Positions 46,793 to 59,904 of a stretch of 64,000 bases of DNA are shown here, one piece after another. A program made the translations under genes and the position numbers. The first letter of the stretch is position 1, and every line of letters starts with the position of its first letter. Source of the DNA: Syncephalis plumigaleata (Eukaryota; Zoopagomycota; Zoopagomycetes; Zoopagales; Piptocephalidaceae); contig JAIXMF010000001.1 in NCBI GenBank assembly GCA_025201365.1, positions 744,001 to 808,000 of the forward strand. The letters run 5' to 3'. A model generated the notes under the pieces. It was not told where the DNA came from. It did not search any database and saw only the letters and a list, made by a program, of their open reading frames with translations.

Positions 46793-49265
46793 ATGGAATC
46801 TAACGTCCTACAAGAGTTGAACAAGGCTGCTGACGCTGGTCTACCGGTAGTTAGAACGGACCTTCCACTACGAATGTACCTACGGTCTGCGCATGAAATG
46901 CACCGCCAAGTAAATATGAATTGAATAAGCAACTGCTAGTGACGTATATAGAACACTTGTCCTGATGTTCTTACTTTTCTATAGGCTCGCTCTTATCTGA
47001 CTGAAGATGACATTCTACGTGCTTACATTCTATTTCTACGTTATGTCACGTAAGTTATTATTAATACCGTATTCTATTCTGGTAAGCAGTGTATTCATAC
47101 AAGTGAACTTGCTTAGACTGGTAGTAAGAGAATTACCGCGACATCCGCAATATAAAGACGAAAGTAAAACGAGCGAGTTTTTCAATATCAAGCAGGTATG
47201 TTCTATTTTAGAGTAGATAGCTGTATTTATTATTAATAATGCTCTATTCAATATATATATATATATGTATATAGGAATGCAACGAGACTATTGCTCGCTT
47301 AGAGTCATTACGTCCTATGGTATTGGCATTAGCGGAGAAATCCTCTACTAGTAGTGGACATGTCAGTCAGACATCTTATCCTTCCTCCACCGCTGAATCA
47401 CAGAATAGGCCTAGAGCCACATCCGATAGTTTAATACATCCACCGCGTCCTAGTACATCGTCTGCATCAGCGAGTAATAAGCAACATACAACATCATCGA
47501 CACACTCTAATGAATCACCATTATCGCATGAGGAACGTCAACAGATTCTTGCGGCATTAGGCGATGAAGGTTGGACAGTCGCTCAGGAATTGGCCAGTTT
47601 AAACTTGCAACAACGATCGTCGTAAGTGATTGCAGTGTAGCCGTATGTATTACATTCTTATTAATATCTACTAGATCATTACAATCTACACATAATGTAC
47701 TCGATGATAATAAGGTATATTCGTCTAGTAGTTCTATCATCATCGTATATACATGTAGCAATACTAATCTATTCATTCTACTTCTAGACTACACAGCATC
47801 TGTCCTATCCTATACTAACACCACACAATCAAAGTAGTCGGTAATGATTGATGACACACAATGCTATTATATAGCATGCTAACTAGTATTATATATATAT
47901 AGGGTTTATCCTCCTACAACATCGTCTGTTCATCATACACCATTGCCACCATTATTTGATCATCGTAATGCTGTGAAAGCACCTCCACGTACTTCATCAT
48001 CACGTTTCCCTGGTACAGTAGCGATGCCTTCACCTGTAACGAATGTATCTCCATTCTTGCCACCTGTTATGCCAGCAGATCAGGGACCACCACCTGTATT
48101 TCAACTACCAAGTAATGTGGCATCACCACAAGTACCGCCTCGCTTCCAATTCCCTTCTCCTTCTCCTTCCTCTTCTTCTATTTCTCCTCCTTCTCTATAT
48201 CCAGGACATATTCCATCATCACTTATGCCTATAGCTTCAGCTATGCGAGTACAGAATACTGCACCCTATCCTAATAATACGAATTTATCGGCAACATCAT
48301 TAGCAAATCAACAATCATCGTCTACACCTAAACCTAAACCTGTCATACGAGAGGAACCTATAAGAGGTAAATAATAGACAATAGACAATAGATATATATA
48401 TATATATACTGATTAACTTGTGTGAATGTATATGCACATATATAAATAGCGGTTAATGAAGCAGGCGAACCATTGCGTACCCTTTACTTACCACAAGGTA
48501 TTATTAAAGGCTTTATGCAAGTAGCACACCTTAATACTATGCATAATGTGGAGACATGCGGTATCCTATGCGGTATTCTTGTAAGCAACATTTATTTATT
48601 TATATCAATGCTCACTGATATATACATATAGTCACGTAATGCATTCCGAGTTACTACACTGATTATTCCTAAACAATCGGCTACCAGTGACACTTGTCAG
48701 ACCGAGGATGAAGGATCGTTATTTGCCGAATTAGACAAGCGTGATCTTATGACCCTAGGATGGATTCATGTAATTAGATTCTATTCAGCAAGGATAGAAC
48801 ATGACAGACAACTAATGCGCATCATTCATTGTCATCACCTCTTATAGACACATCCTACGCAGACTTGTTTCATGTCATCGGTTGATTTACATACACATTT
48901 CTCCTATCAAATCATGCTACCTGAAGCAGTAGCTGTCGTTTGTGCACCACGACACAATCCATTGTAAGTGGCTATGAGTGTTGAACTGCTAATGAACAAA
49001 ATAATTAATAATTAATAATGACGCTAGATATCAAGTATTTCGTTTAACAAAACCGCCCGGTATGGATATCATTCAGAATTGTCGTCAGAAAGGCGCATTC
49101 CATCCTCATCCTAAACAACCTTTATACACGGTAAGTAAATCTCGTATTACATCTATTAATTATTTATATTTATATATATATACATGTACATAGGATATTA
49201 CGCGTGATGGACATGTATTTTTCTATGCAGGAGACTATGAGACCATAGATATTCGTAATAAATAA
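46793..49265 (+). CDS. AMSH: AMSH-type JAMM deubiquitinase
   Basis: Zinc protease that cuts K63-linked ubiquitin chains on cargo at endosomes with ESCRT. About nine exons from ATG 46793. The N-terminal USP8-dimerisation/MIT-like helices are [37 protein letters not shown] Pro/Ser-rich linker follows (about 47950-48370). The C-terminal JAMM domain has [13 protein letters not shown] (catalytic Glu), then [22 protein letters not shown], holding the His-x-His and Asp zinc ligands and the serine, and an end [15 protein letters not shown]. The [12 protein letters not shown] stretch and insertions are those of AMSH/Sst2 and not Rpn11 or Csn5. Complete and apparently active. Confidence 0.95.
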
Positions 49266-49473
49266 AGATGAAATATTAGTGTACTATTATCAATTGATTA
49301 CACGTTTTGAATCTACATTGTCACTTAGTAATAATGATAATACCTCTTTATAACCATATAGAATAATAATAGTAATAGAATATAATTGTTGTACTAGTCA
49401 TAGAGACTTGCTAATACAGATCCATAGCTTATAGCGGGGAGTAAACAACGTGAAACTGTACAATAAAATATCA

Positions 49474-52243
49474 CTAACTCGGGATTGTCGATTGATCTTC
49501 GTCGGATGTCATCTCAGTGTTCTCCATCGTTGCATACTGAGATGCCAATTCTTGTACCGCGGCATAACTGTTATAGCGTCGAATACCACCTCGTCCCTCT
49601 GGATCATCATCATTCATGACGCGTTGCTGCATTCGTTGTCTACTTCTACCACTAACACTGGAGAAGGTGACGCGTGGTGCACGAGAGGCCAGCGAATGAC
49701 GAGTAGCATCAAAACGTCGTAATCGTAATCGATAGATGATTTCATCAATGGTCAATTCAATACGACAATGATTACGTATGATAGCGATTTCTACATTGTG
49801 TTAAGGTATAACTCTTCATACTATAACTCTAGAATAGAATAGAATATAATGACTCATAAAGGATACTAGGCCAAGTGGCTCGTTCACCGCGTAGCATTGA
49901 TTCTGTCATCATGTCATCCGATGGATTGACTAGTAGACGAGGAAATTGAGACCAAGCGATATCAGGTATAATGGTGATGTCACCTTCGTAGCGTTGTGAC
50001 AAGATCGCCCGTACTTTATTGGTGGCATCAGGCATAATACCTATTTCATCCAACTACATTCATATATATATATATATATTGAATAGTGAATAGTAAATCT
50101 ATTAGTATACTTGATGTTATAAATACAAGATCGTACCTGTGCTAAACGATGTTGCAATTCTTGCACGGCTAAATTCATCATCCATGCACCAGCTCGATGT
50201 AATGGTGTTTCAGCAATTGATTTACGTAGAAATGGAATAACATGCGGGTTAACTATATCCAAATAGCAATAATGAGATATTAGTATATGTCTACTATGAT
50301 ATCAGTAATATGAATGATGACCATACCTTGACATACAATGAAGTGGTTAATATTGAATAGTTCTGATAACTTATTCATAGGCAGATCACTAGTTAGACAT
50401 GCAAGTTAGTAACTATTTATACGTATGTCTATATAGATACTTGCGTTTCAACTGAGCCATCAATCCAACGATGACCTATACAACATGATATGTTAGATTA
50501 TTTATTGAGCACACTTACACTACATACCAGCCATATTCCAGGGAACAATCTGACCCGTTTGATCCTTTATCATAAGTGGAGTAGATTGGAATACTAAAGG
50601 AACTGCACACGATGCCATTCTATACGTGATATTAATCAGAAACTATTAACACAATTATTAAACAAATAGATGTAGCAATACTTACACGGCAGACCAAATG
50701 ACGACATTCGGCGTTGTCAAGTAATTCAATAGTTGTGGCATCTCATGCACAGTAGATGAACTGACAGCAATGTTAAGAATACGACGTGTCCTATAGAATG
50801 CTTCCTAATAATACATGAACTAGAGTTATACATACTGATATCCATTCATAGTAGAAATAATGTCATAATACCTGGAAAGTAAGATCACCCACTATGTTAC
50901 GTAGTGACTCCTTCATGGTTGATGTATCATATATATTGCCTAGTCATGATCAATGGATTAATATCAGCTGCAACAATGCAAAATACTTGAATGACCTACC
51001 ATGTTTAAGAAAACGAGATATCTTGTTGTACAGTCCATCTTCACTAAGGGTATCAAAGAATTTCTACATTATATGTTAAACACGGTTACAAGTATTAGGG
51101 TTAGCATTGTAGCACTTACAAGTTCTACCGCACCTGGTTGTAGCAATTGATCCACCTCCTCATCAGTATGCGAACAAATAAGTGCAGCAATAATGGAACC
51201 ACTTGATGTTCCCGATATGATACGTGGTAATAATCGACATTCCTTCAAACAACGGATTACACCCGTGTGTGTAAGTCCTATAAGTAAGCAAAAGATGAAT
51301 AATGTATATTATACACAGTCTAGATAGACCTACCAAATGTTGCACCTCCACTCAGTAATAGTGCTGTACGTCCATAGGCTCGACGAACATTAATAAAGAA
51401 CTCGTATCTAGCATCTTCCGATGTCCATTCGTCGTTGTTGGCATCAGAGAGATAGTTTAGCTGGAGTACTACCTCCTCGATAAACTCTTCAATGAGCTTC
51501 TTTGTACCTATACGCGTATGAGCGTAATTCTAATCATACGTATTATTACTATTACTATCAGTGTAAATCAATAGACTACTTACTCGTGGATTGCCCATAT
51601 CAGCAAAATGACGTGATAACGATGAACGTAGTAGGAATATCATGGCGGATATATCATTGGATTCTCGTGCTGCCCGCAGCTGTTCAACGCGCATCCTCAA
51701 TATTTCATAGTCGTAATCGGAAGAGACGGGATTCTGTTTCCAGGCCTCTTTACCTAATAGTAATAAATGTATTATTCAGTTAGACCGAGTATTCGTATAG
51801 ATCATACGCTGTTATTTACCATCTTGTTGATCGAGGATTGAAGCAGCTGATGCCCATTGCTCATAATTGGTAGCAATACTCATCAAATGTTCATAGTAGT
51901 CACGTCGATCGTGTGGATTCAGTAAAGCAAAGTATTTCTCCTAGTTTAATTTGTGTTAGTTTCATACTCTTGTTAATAATCATCATCACAATACCTTTAA
52001 CCACATGGTAGACCATTGACTGAGCTCGTTTCGTTTATCCAACAAATGAGAGAACCAACCTAGAGCGAATGAACGTGCGCTAGATTGTTCTTTGCCATCA
52101 TCTACAACATCATCTGTAGACGAGGTTTTGGTATGACTCTCCGAATCAGAATCTTCAAGCAGTTCCTCGTCGAACGTCATCCATACTGGACGATCAGTTC
52201 TGGCTAATACAGGCGGCGGTGGTGGTGGAAATGGCGGTGTCAT
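49474..52243 (-). CDS. Patatin-like triacylglycerol lipase (Tgl3/4/5 family)
   Basis: Lipid-droplet lipase expected to release fatty acids from triacylglycerol. About twelve exons on the minus strand from ATG 52243. Proline-rich start ([15 protein letters not shown]), then the family N-terminal helical domain ([22 protein letters not shown]). The patatin core has [12 protein letters not shown] (oxyanion loop), [25 protein letters not shown] (nucleophile serine in GxSxG), and HRWIDGSV (dyad aspartate). [17 protein letters not shown] matches the region after the dyad. The C-terminal tail is disordered. Both catalytic residues are present. The choice among Tgl3, Tgl4 and Tgl5 cannot be made by eye. 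It is divergent from Dbr1, sharing a 340-bp promoter region. Confidence 0.92.
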
Positions 52244-52583
52244 AGGGTATCAAGCGTAGTATAGACTTGTATGTATGTATTCACGTACGTATATATATAT
52301 ATATATAGTTTGGTTCTATGTGATTCGAGTCTTAAGAATTGACACAACGAGATATTGAGTAGACTGACAATGAAAACGAATAAAAGTAAATAGAGGAAAT
52401 AATGACTACTGAATTATTGGATGTGTTGCCAATGTGCTCTTAAAATGTAATCTTCCATAATTGATGAATTTAATTGCCGCTCCTTTCCTGTTCTTTATTT
52501 TTGTAAAGTTGGCTGATTGTTGTATTTAGGCACTTTGCTCATTCCATAGAGACAAATAGTATTAAGCGAGAATAACGCACAAT
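52244..52583. promoter_or_regulatory. Divergent promoter between lipase and Dbr1
   Basis: 340 bp between opposite starts, with a TATATATA run near 52290-52308. No other feature seen. Confidence 0.45.
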
Positions 52584-54573
52584 ATGCATGTACGTTGTAT
52601 GGCTAATTGGTGCAGTCTCCTGTATGCTCTCCGTATATATCGTCTAATATTCATCTAGATTGCAGTGGAAGGCTGTGGACATGGCGATTTGGACGCCATT
52701 TATGCCGAGATTCAACGGCGTGAAGTGACTATCGGTTGTCGTGTCGACCTACTAATAATATGTGGTGACTTTCAAGTTTGTAAAACAAAATAATGCTGAT
52801 GCATATGCGTGTGTGTGTGCATACCAATCTAATAGTACCTATTTGTACATATAGGCGGTACGCAACTTTGGTGATCTAGCCACTATGGCTTGTCCAGTAC
52901 GCTATCGAAAACTAGGCGATTTTCATCGTTATTATTCAGGAGAGAAGAAGGCACCTGTTCTAACATTATTCATTGGTGGCAATCATGAAGCCAGTAACCA
53001 TTTACAAGAATTGTAAGTAGCAATATTAGTAGTGGTATCATTTACTGGTAGAACACTAAAGTGGAATAGATATTATGGTGGTTGGGTCTGTCCCAATATC
53101 TACTATTTGGGTGCTGCAGGAGTTGTACGATATGGCGGATTACGCATTAGTGGCATCAGTGGTATTTACAATCAACGAGACTATAAGAAAGGTAAAGAGG
53201 AGGGTTAAAGTTGAATTAATTAGAATCTATTAATAATACGTGTAATAATAAAGGACGCTTTGAGCAACCACCCTATAATAGAGATGATGAACGAAGTATC
53301 TACCACGTACGTGGCTATGACGTGGAACGATTAGCATTGGTAATTAACTATGTAAACTATACAGTATACGTGTGTCTAATCTACAAGATTAGATACGGGA
53401 AGGTGTTCACGTAATGGCATCGCACGATTGGCCATGTAACATTGAAAAGTATGGTAATGTAGAACGACTTATTTCGCAAAAGCGTCACTTTGCCAAAGAT
53501 GTAAGTGGAGCGTGTTATGTAAGTGAAAGAAAAGAAACATAGCTAACTGAATCATCAAGATATACAATGGATGTTTGGGATCTCCTCCCAATATGTTTCT
53601 ACTGCAACGTTTACAGCCACTCTACTGGTTCTCTGCTCATATGCACGCCTATTTCACGGCTACATACGTGCATCCAGTAGTCAATGCAGGAACAATCGAT
53701 GGAACAGATGCTATTGCAATTAGCAATCCAGATGCAATTCCATTAGGTGATCTGGACGATGATAGCGAGAGTAATGACGATGATGTAATTCAGTTCCAAA
53801 CATCGATACAAGCCATAGAACCAATAGTAACTGAATCGAATCCAGAAGCAATCTCCTTGGCTATGAGCGATGATGATGATGAAGAAGCAGAAGAAACATC
53901 ATCTTCCTCGACGAATATAAACGAAACTACTACTATTACAGCACCAGTAGTAGCAGTAGTAGAAAAGTTTCCAACAACCACTTTCCTTGCTTTGAGTAAA
54001 CGTGAATCAAGATACGAGTTTCTAGATGTAAGTATATTTGTAATCACTCATCAATTAGACATTAATAATTAGTCAATAGATTATTGAAATCGATGATAAT
54101 ACAACAGAATCTACACCCATATTGTCCTATGATCCTGAATGGTTAGCTATTCTACGTGCTACCCGATCCTATTTGTCATTAGACTATCATCAACCCAATA
54201 TACCATCTAATGATGCAATCTATAGGTACAGATATGTGATGAGGAATACTGCAAACTATACATATGTCATGTACACTTACATCCATAATATATATATATA
54301 GGAAGATTGATCAAGAACGAGCATGGATAGATGCGAATATAGCCAATCTACAAGTACCACACAATTTCACTATAACTGCACCACCACCAACACCAGATGA
54401 AGCAAATGGACCAGTACAAACTCAGGCAGTTACTCCGCGTAAGTTACTCGTAGTGTATTCATTATTTAAAGAAATACTAATCATCTATTACTATCATTAC
54501 AATAGGATTTACTAGAAATCCACAAACTACACAATTCTGTCAAATGTTGGGCATTGTTGAACCCATTTGGTAG
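52584..54573 (+). CDS. DBR1: RNA lariat debranching enzyme
   Basis: Metallophosphoesterase that opens the 2'-5' bond of excised intron lariats. The first coding exon appears to be only two codons, ATG CAT (52584-52589), followed by a GTACGT donor; the next exon continues [19 protein letters not shown], which matches the conserved start of Dbr1 (M-x-[VI]-A-V-x-G-C-x-H-G). Other motifs: [77 protein letters not shown]. The metal-binding residues (C, D, N, H) are all visible. An acidic insert (near 53750-53940) interrupts the C-terminal part, and the end is [10 protein letters not shown]. In such an intron-rich genome this enzyme carries a heavy load. Confidence 0.95.
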
Positions 54574-54729
54574 CATATTTACTAATAATAAATGTTACTT
54601 GTCAATAATAAGTGAGAATAGTTTCATTTATTCTCTTAATACTAGGGTATATAAGAATGAAAGTAGCAATTGAATGATGATGATGACGTTGTTGCTGTTG
54701 TTGTTGCACCATAGGAGTCAAGGGATCAA

Positions 54730-55104
54730 TTAGAAACGATCGCGTGAATAGCTAATAGTATTGGTGGTACATGTAAATGCAAACAAGTAGAGCATAGTAT
54801 AGACGATTAGTGTTACCATGATTGTGTGATAGGTTACATCTGCATGTGCATCTGCATCTGCATGCCACACAAACACTTACCTCTTGGCGAATTCATGGCT
54901 GACCGCGTACATCTTGGTGTTGGTGTCTTGCGAGACGTGGAGCCATGGATATGGGTTATTACGACGATCCCAAACGACTTCGGGACCACGAGCTAGACGG
55001 GTGACATACCAGGCAGCACCACCTACGGCCACACCGAGTACACCGAAGATGGGTGCGACTTCAACGCGCCACCAGTTCTTCATGAAGTTTTGACGGAACG
55101 ACAT
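54730..55104 (-). CDS. NDUFA4: NDUFA4-like mitochondrial respiratory-chain subunit
   Basis: Small inner-membrane protein related to the MLRQ/NDUFA4 subunit of complex IV/I. ATG 55104; the sequence has FMKNWWRVEVAPIFGVLGV, one membrane helix with small residues (GVAVGGAAWYVTRLA), then the signature RGPEVVWDRRNNPYPW and a short tail TKMYAVSHEFAK. The frame meets a stop at 54877 right after AKR, but the same spot is a good GTAAGT donor. An acceptor (ACTATTAG) about 127 nt on would add SYSRDRF, ending at 54730. I prefer the spliced form because basic tails of this kind are common, but the shorter end is possible. Confidence 0.8.
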
Positions 55105-55827
55105 AGTGACTACTGGATGATAGTAACAGAAGATATATAATAAGTAAACTATAGTATAGAATAAAGAAGAAAGAGAAGTAACTAAGAAGGTTGCACGGTA
55201 GATATAGCTAGTAGACACGTCTTTTCTATTCGATGGTTGAGCAGTAAAACGGATGCTATTTATACCGATATAATAGAAGTTGATGTGTAATAGCGGAGAC
55301 TACCGTGTACACACACACTAGTATATACTCCTCAACTTACCTCAATAAAGTCTCAGGAAAAAAGAGAAAGAGAAAGAGAAAGAGAAAGCGATTTACTCAG
55401 ACGATAGCGGATAAATTGAAAAGAGAAAAAGGAACAAGTTGCCGGTGAGCTGGAGTAAATCCGATGCTTTTTAATTCACTGAGAATCAATCGAGGCTCGA
55501 CACGAGAACCAATGACAGGATGTGTGCACATGTTTGTATGTGCAAGTGATTTCCACTAATGAAGACGGAAATAAAAGGTTTTATCCATCGGAATAAATCG
55601 GAATTCTATTGGATGGCGTTATTGTCCACGCTAATCTTTCCTTGGTTCTCTATCAAATTGGATGGAAAAACACTGTAGATCGGCATCTACGACTATTTCT
55701 CCCTTTGTATTGATTTACTATTTGCTAGATAGTAGAGATACGATGTGAAATGCAATTTGATTAGATATACACTACACTACTGAGCTGTTATCATTTACGT
55801 AAAAATAAACTGCAAAATATTTAATAA
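55105..55827. other. Intergenic with GAAAGA repeats
   Basis: About 720 bp between the NDUFA4-like start and the Vma6 stop. An AGAGAA repeat occupies about 55358-55390 and a TATA-like TTTATACC lies near 55258. No gene seen. Confidence 0.5.
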
Positions 55828-57226
55828 TTAAAATATCGGAATATACTGATTGATTCGATCCTTCTGCTGTTGACTAATACACTCGGCAATCCATACAATG
55901 TTACGGATTTCCTGTTCCTTAAGACGAACATAAGCATAAAAGACGCCATAGTGGAATTGCTGTTGAAAGGCGAGTTTGTTCAAGTGCACTTCGTGGAAAA
56001 AGAAGTTGTCCTCAAGAGAGCGATGCTGTTGCATATCAAAGAATCCGCGATACTCCTAATAGTAATGATAATCATAGTCAGTTGAATACAAGGAATCGCA
56101 TCTAATTCATTGCTTACCGAGTATTGTTCACAGATGCCTTTTACCGCCTCGACATCATCAGCACGAGCAAGACGTAAATGGCCAGCAGGGAATAGTTTTC
56201 CAAACTTTGGGAATAAACGAGAACGATCGTCCTTTGTCAGTTCAGTGCCAAAACTGTTGGCTGTAATGTTAATAGTGCGACGATCTGCTTCAAACTAGAT
56301 GGTAATAATAATACAGCATGTTAATCATCATTGAAATAGATATACTATTAGTTTAACAAGTAATCACCTCAAGGATCTCCTGCATAATTTCAGCGGTAGG
56401 ACCACCTAGTTCCGTACAGAATTGGTAGAAATCTTCCAGATAAGCTTTATACAAGGTGTTTCGTATAATCTCAATGTTTAATTCATCAAGATCATGCGCC
56501 GACAAACATCCTTGGAAGTAGGGTGCTGTTAAGCATAGCATTATAGTATATATATATTAGCTAATTAGAAAGAAAGGAAGAAAGAGAGAGAAAGAAAGAA
56601 CTCACCTAAGGGTGTCTCCACTAGTACTGTATGATAGATATCTGATACACTGGTGGCGGCACAGAGAGCTGGCATAGCATCGAATACGCCCAGTGGATGG
56701 CATCGATCAAGTAGCTCGTGCGTATCACGATCATGCAACGTTCCCGTGATTAGTAGAATCACATTGTCGATCATATAACCGTAGCTAAACAAAAACAAGC
56801 GGTCAATACACATTGATTACCATAGTAATAGCTGAAACAAACATGCACCATCAATTCGACTACATACGTTATAAAGTCGAGAAATTTGGAGAGTGGTGCC
56901 ACCGCACTCTGCTTCATGTAACGGAACTCTTCGACAAGTCGCTCTGTGCATTTTTCCGCAATCGTAGACGTAGCTAAAGGAGATGGTTCATTCTGAAGTA
57001 GATTGCCATAATCCGTAGCAGATAATTGCAGCTTCAAGTCTACAAACAATCGTCAGCTAGTGGCCAGCGCTAATAGTATAAGCGTATGTCATACACTACA
57101 CTTACCATCCAGCGATTCACATTGCGTCAAGTTGAGATAGTTGGTCGAAGAGAGTAGCCCGCTACGATAGCCACGCACAATACCCTCCAAGTAGCCGTCG
57201 TCCACATTGAACATTAGAGCTTCCAT
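55828..57226 (-). CDS. VMA6: V-type H+-ATPase subunit d
   Basis: Couples the stalk to the membrane c-ring of the vacuolar proton pump. About six exons on the minus strand from ATG 57226 ([20 protein letters not shown]). It matches Vma6 end to end: [125 protein letters not shown], and the end [22 protein letters not shown]. Length about 350 residues, as usual. No odd residues seen. Confidence 0.97.
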
Positions 57227-58139
57227 ATTGACAAAGAAATACAGATGACGTCAAACAAACGAGAAGAATAGTGGCAATCAAATGAGCTGGCGATAAAAGT
57301 GCAGGAACAAGAGAACAAATATTGAGTAGTGGTGGGGTAGGAACAACGATAGGTGGTAAAAAGTGTCGTCATAGCCACAAAGGGACAACTGTTTCCACAG
57401 GATCATCACTTAACATTGTTCAATCACAATTGGCTGGGTTGCAATCACATTTGAATCAAGCGAGTGTGGTCAATCATCTGCAAATCAAGCCATCATACAG
57501 GGTTTGTCCCATACTATGATGTACTCGTATCCATTCGAAAGAGTTAAAGATCGTTCATCGGCAACGGATTGCTACAAGGAAACAACTGGCAACATGATTT
57601 ACTGGTGTTATAGCATACCAAATAAACGATGTATCGATTTAGACACATGCCATCCACCGGTCAATCATTACAGCACGTCATTTATGTACTGTCACTCGTG
57701 CATTCGTATAATAAAATAGTAATATGCCAAATTATTAGAAACTTATTTATGCAAAATCATGCAGCGTACTAATAGACCATGTTGAGATCTCATAATGCAT
57801 CTTGTCCTTTTTTTTACTTTACGAGAGAATACCATTTTGTTACCTTGACATACGGGTTTGGATCTGTTACCATGCGGGACATACTGTATTTATGGTAAGA
57901 GGGAAAGCATTTTTATCCCTACACGTGTAGTAGATCGTCTTAAAACGCATATAACCCGCATGTTCCTCAAATTCTTTCTGTTAGTACAGTGGATATTTAA
58001 GCCTTGATAAAACGAATGATACGGCAGTTTTCCTTCTATCTTCCCTCTTCTTTTAATCAGCTACGCTGTGATTACACGTATTCACTTTTTTTCTAACGAA
58101 CAAACATCCTCAAACTTATATAGTACATTATTTGCAATC
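57227..58139. other. Intergenic with two orphan frames
   Basis: About 910 bp. Two overlapping frames on the plus strand (57322-57519 and 57504-57719) read as protein-like in sequence: the first has HSHKGTTVSTGSSLNIVQ, the second is Cys-rich (YKETTGNMIYWCYSIPNKRC, seven cysteines). They are in different frames and neither has a convincing ATG. They could be a broken gene or exons of a small secreted protein; I assign nothing. The last 300 bp are the promoter of the secreted protein at 58140. Confidence 0.35.
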
Positions 58140-58922
58140 ATGCGTGGACTTAATCTTGCTGTCCTTGCTATTGGACTACTGTGCATCAAATCGACCATAG
58201 CACCAGCTGACTCTTTGTCATTTTCTTTCTTAAAGGGCAACTGGTTTTCCCGCCAAAGATCAAACACTGTGCTCACCGAGAAACTTGTTGCTAAAGTTAA
58301 TCATGATCCTAATCTTATTTTGAAAAAAGAAATGAGACCACGTACTTATCCCATAGAAGCTTTTGCCCTCGAAGAAACTAATAATCAGCAACCCAAATGG
58401 ATGATTGCACCGACTGTCCAAGGAAACAAAGCCGAGTGGGATAAGATCAAGCACTCCTCATATGCTCGAGTAAACTACATATTGCCCAAGGAACCTGAAG
58501 GACCTACTTATCTTATTTGTACCAGAGACAAACCAATGGCTAAGAATACGCTAACTAGACTTGCTGTATGTAGTAATCTCCTTATAGTGCGCTGAATACT
58601 CGGCTAACATTGCAATCAAACCTAGAATCTCCCACAAGGAGGCTGGTTCAGAGGACCCGCGATTCCTAAGAAAATAAGCTATGGCTATGCCAAAACCAAT
58701 GTAAGTATTGCTGTTTACTAAAGAAGTACATGCACTGACCATCTGTCGTATATAAAGGATTTTGTTGGTCCGAACAACATTATCACCAAGCTCTTGGGTG
58801 CAGGAGGAATGAAACATAACTTTGCTTGCCTGCATGTGGAATATGCCGGTGACGAAATGGCTGAGCATATCTCTAAGTTAAATCAGCTTAGCCAACATGC
58901 GAAACAGCGAGCACGCGCTTAA
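58140..58922 (+). CDS. Secreted protein of unknown function
   Basis: Starts at ATG 58140 with a signal peptide (MRGLNLAVLAIGLLCIKSTI, cleavage probably near APA). The first exon runs to about 58565 and ends LTRLA. I splice with a 60-nt intron (GTATGT donor, CTAAC branch site, acceptor CCTAG at about 58625), giving NLPQGGWFRGPAIPKKISYGY; a second intron precedes DFVGPNNIITKLLGAGGMKHNF. It ends CLHVEYAGDEMAEHISK and an Arg/Ala-rich tail. Few cysteines; no enzyme motif. Not recognised. It stands about 110 bp from the 870-bp duplicated tract but is not itself duplicated in the window. Confidence 0.65.
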
Positions 58923-59034
58923 TAGGCAATAAATAAACAATAATAATATATATCTATATCTATCCAAGTTGCCTAAACTTTCTCTATAATTTCTAGTTGA
59001 TTTCTATTATTTATGTATATACATTATTATGTCA

Positions 59035-59904
59035 AGCTTTTACCTACGCTCTAACTAACAAGGCACCAATAGAGTAAATCTTTTTGTTATGAATGATACT
59101 ACAATAGAGGGAGGATGATGCAAGCGTAAATGGTGGCTTCATTGTATCATGAAATCCTATAGCAATATCCGATCAGATTAGGCGCATAGGAATAATGTGC
59201 TGGATAATGGATGACTATGACATGTCAAAAAGGAATGACACCATTCTAATGAGGGCCATACTTGATGGCAAACGAATGCATCAATCGCGACAACAGTCTT
59301 AGCGGCATCAGGCCATGTGTCGTTACAAAACAAGCAACTGCATGGAATGCAAGACCAGTGCTGCTTAGAGCATTGATGTATTGTGCTGGTCACTGCTTTA
59401 CCGGTCAGAATATGACAGTAGCGATGACGGTATGCGAAACAGGAATGATGTGATTGTTGGCGCTGTACCAATACAGTTTGTCGCTGCACATTCCAATCCA
59501 CATGGGCTGACAAAACATCATTTCATGGCGTATGTAGTAATAACGATAATGATGCACTCTCCATGTTTATTCAGCACGATATATTGCAACCAAAAATGAA
59601 AGCAATGTATCCATCATGGACAATGTGAAATAGACAAAGAAATGTACGAATGGAGGAAATGATGACTGGCATTGACAATTGGCGGCGTATCGTCTCTCAA
59701 GCAACGCACACTGTAGAATGGTCACTTCCAGTAGTTGCATCATTGGTCGGTGACATTCGCTATAATCCTATGACAAGTCTACCACTACCACACATGACTA
59801 GGTGGTGCCTTGTGTACTATTGAATAATCCAGCGTATATCTGCCACATTGATCGAGTAAGTATGTTCATAAAGGTTACACATGACGATAACCAAATTAAT
59901 TTGT
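59035..59904. repeat. 870-bp inverted duplicate tract, copy 2
   Basis: Inverted partner of 29483-30352. Few substitutions and no indel. It lies about 760 bp upstream of acyltransferase copy 2, the same spacing as copy 1, so tract plus gene form one duplicated block of about 3.3 kb. Confidence 0.8.

Noticed and set aside
58562-58590. 22-nt intron in the secreted protein gene
   Set aside because: A GT...AG pair of 22 nt would keep a frame, but it is too short for splicing; the 60-nt intron with a CTAAC branch site also keeps frame.
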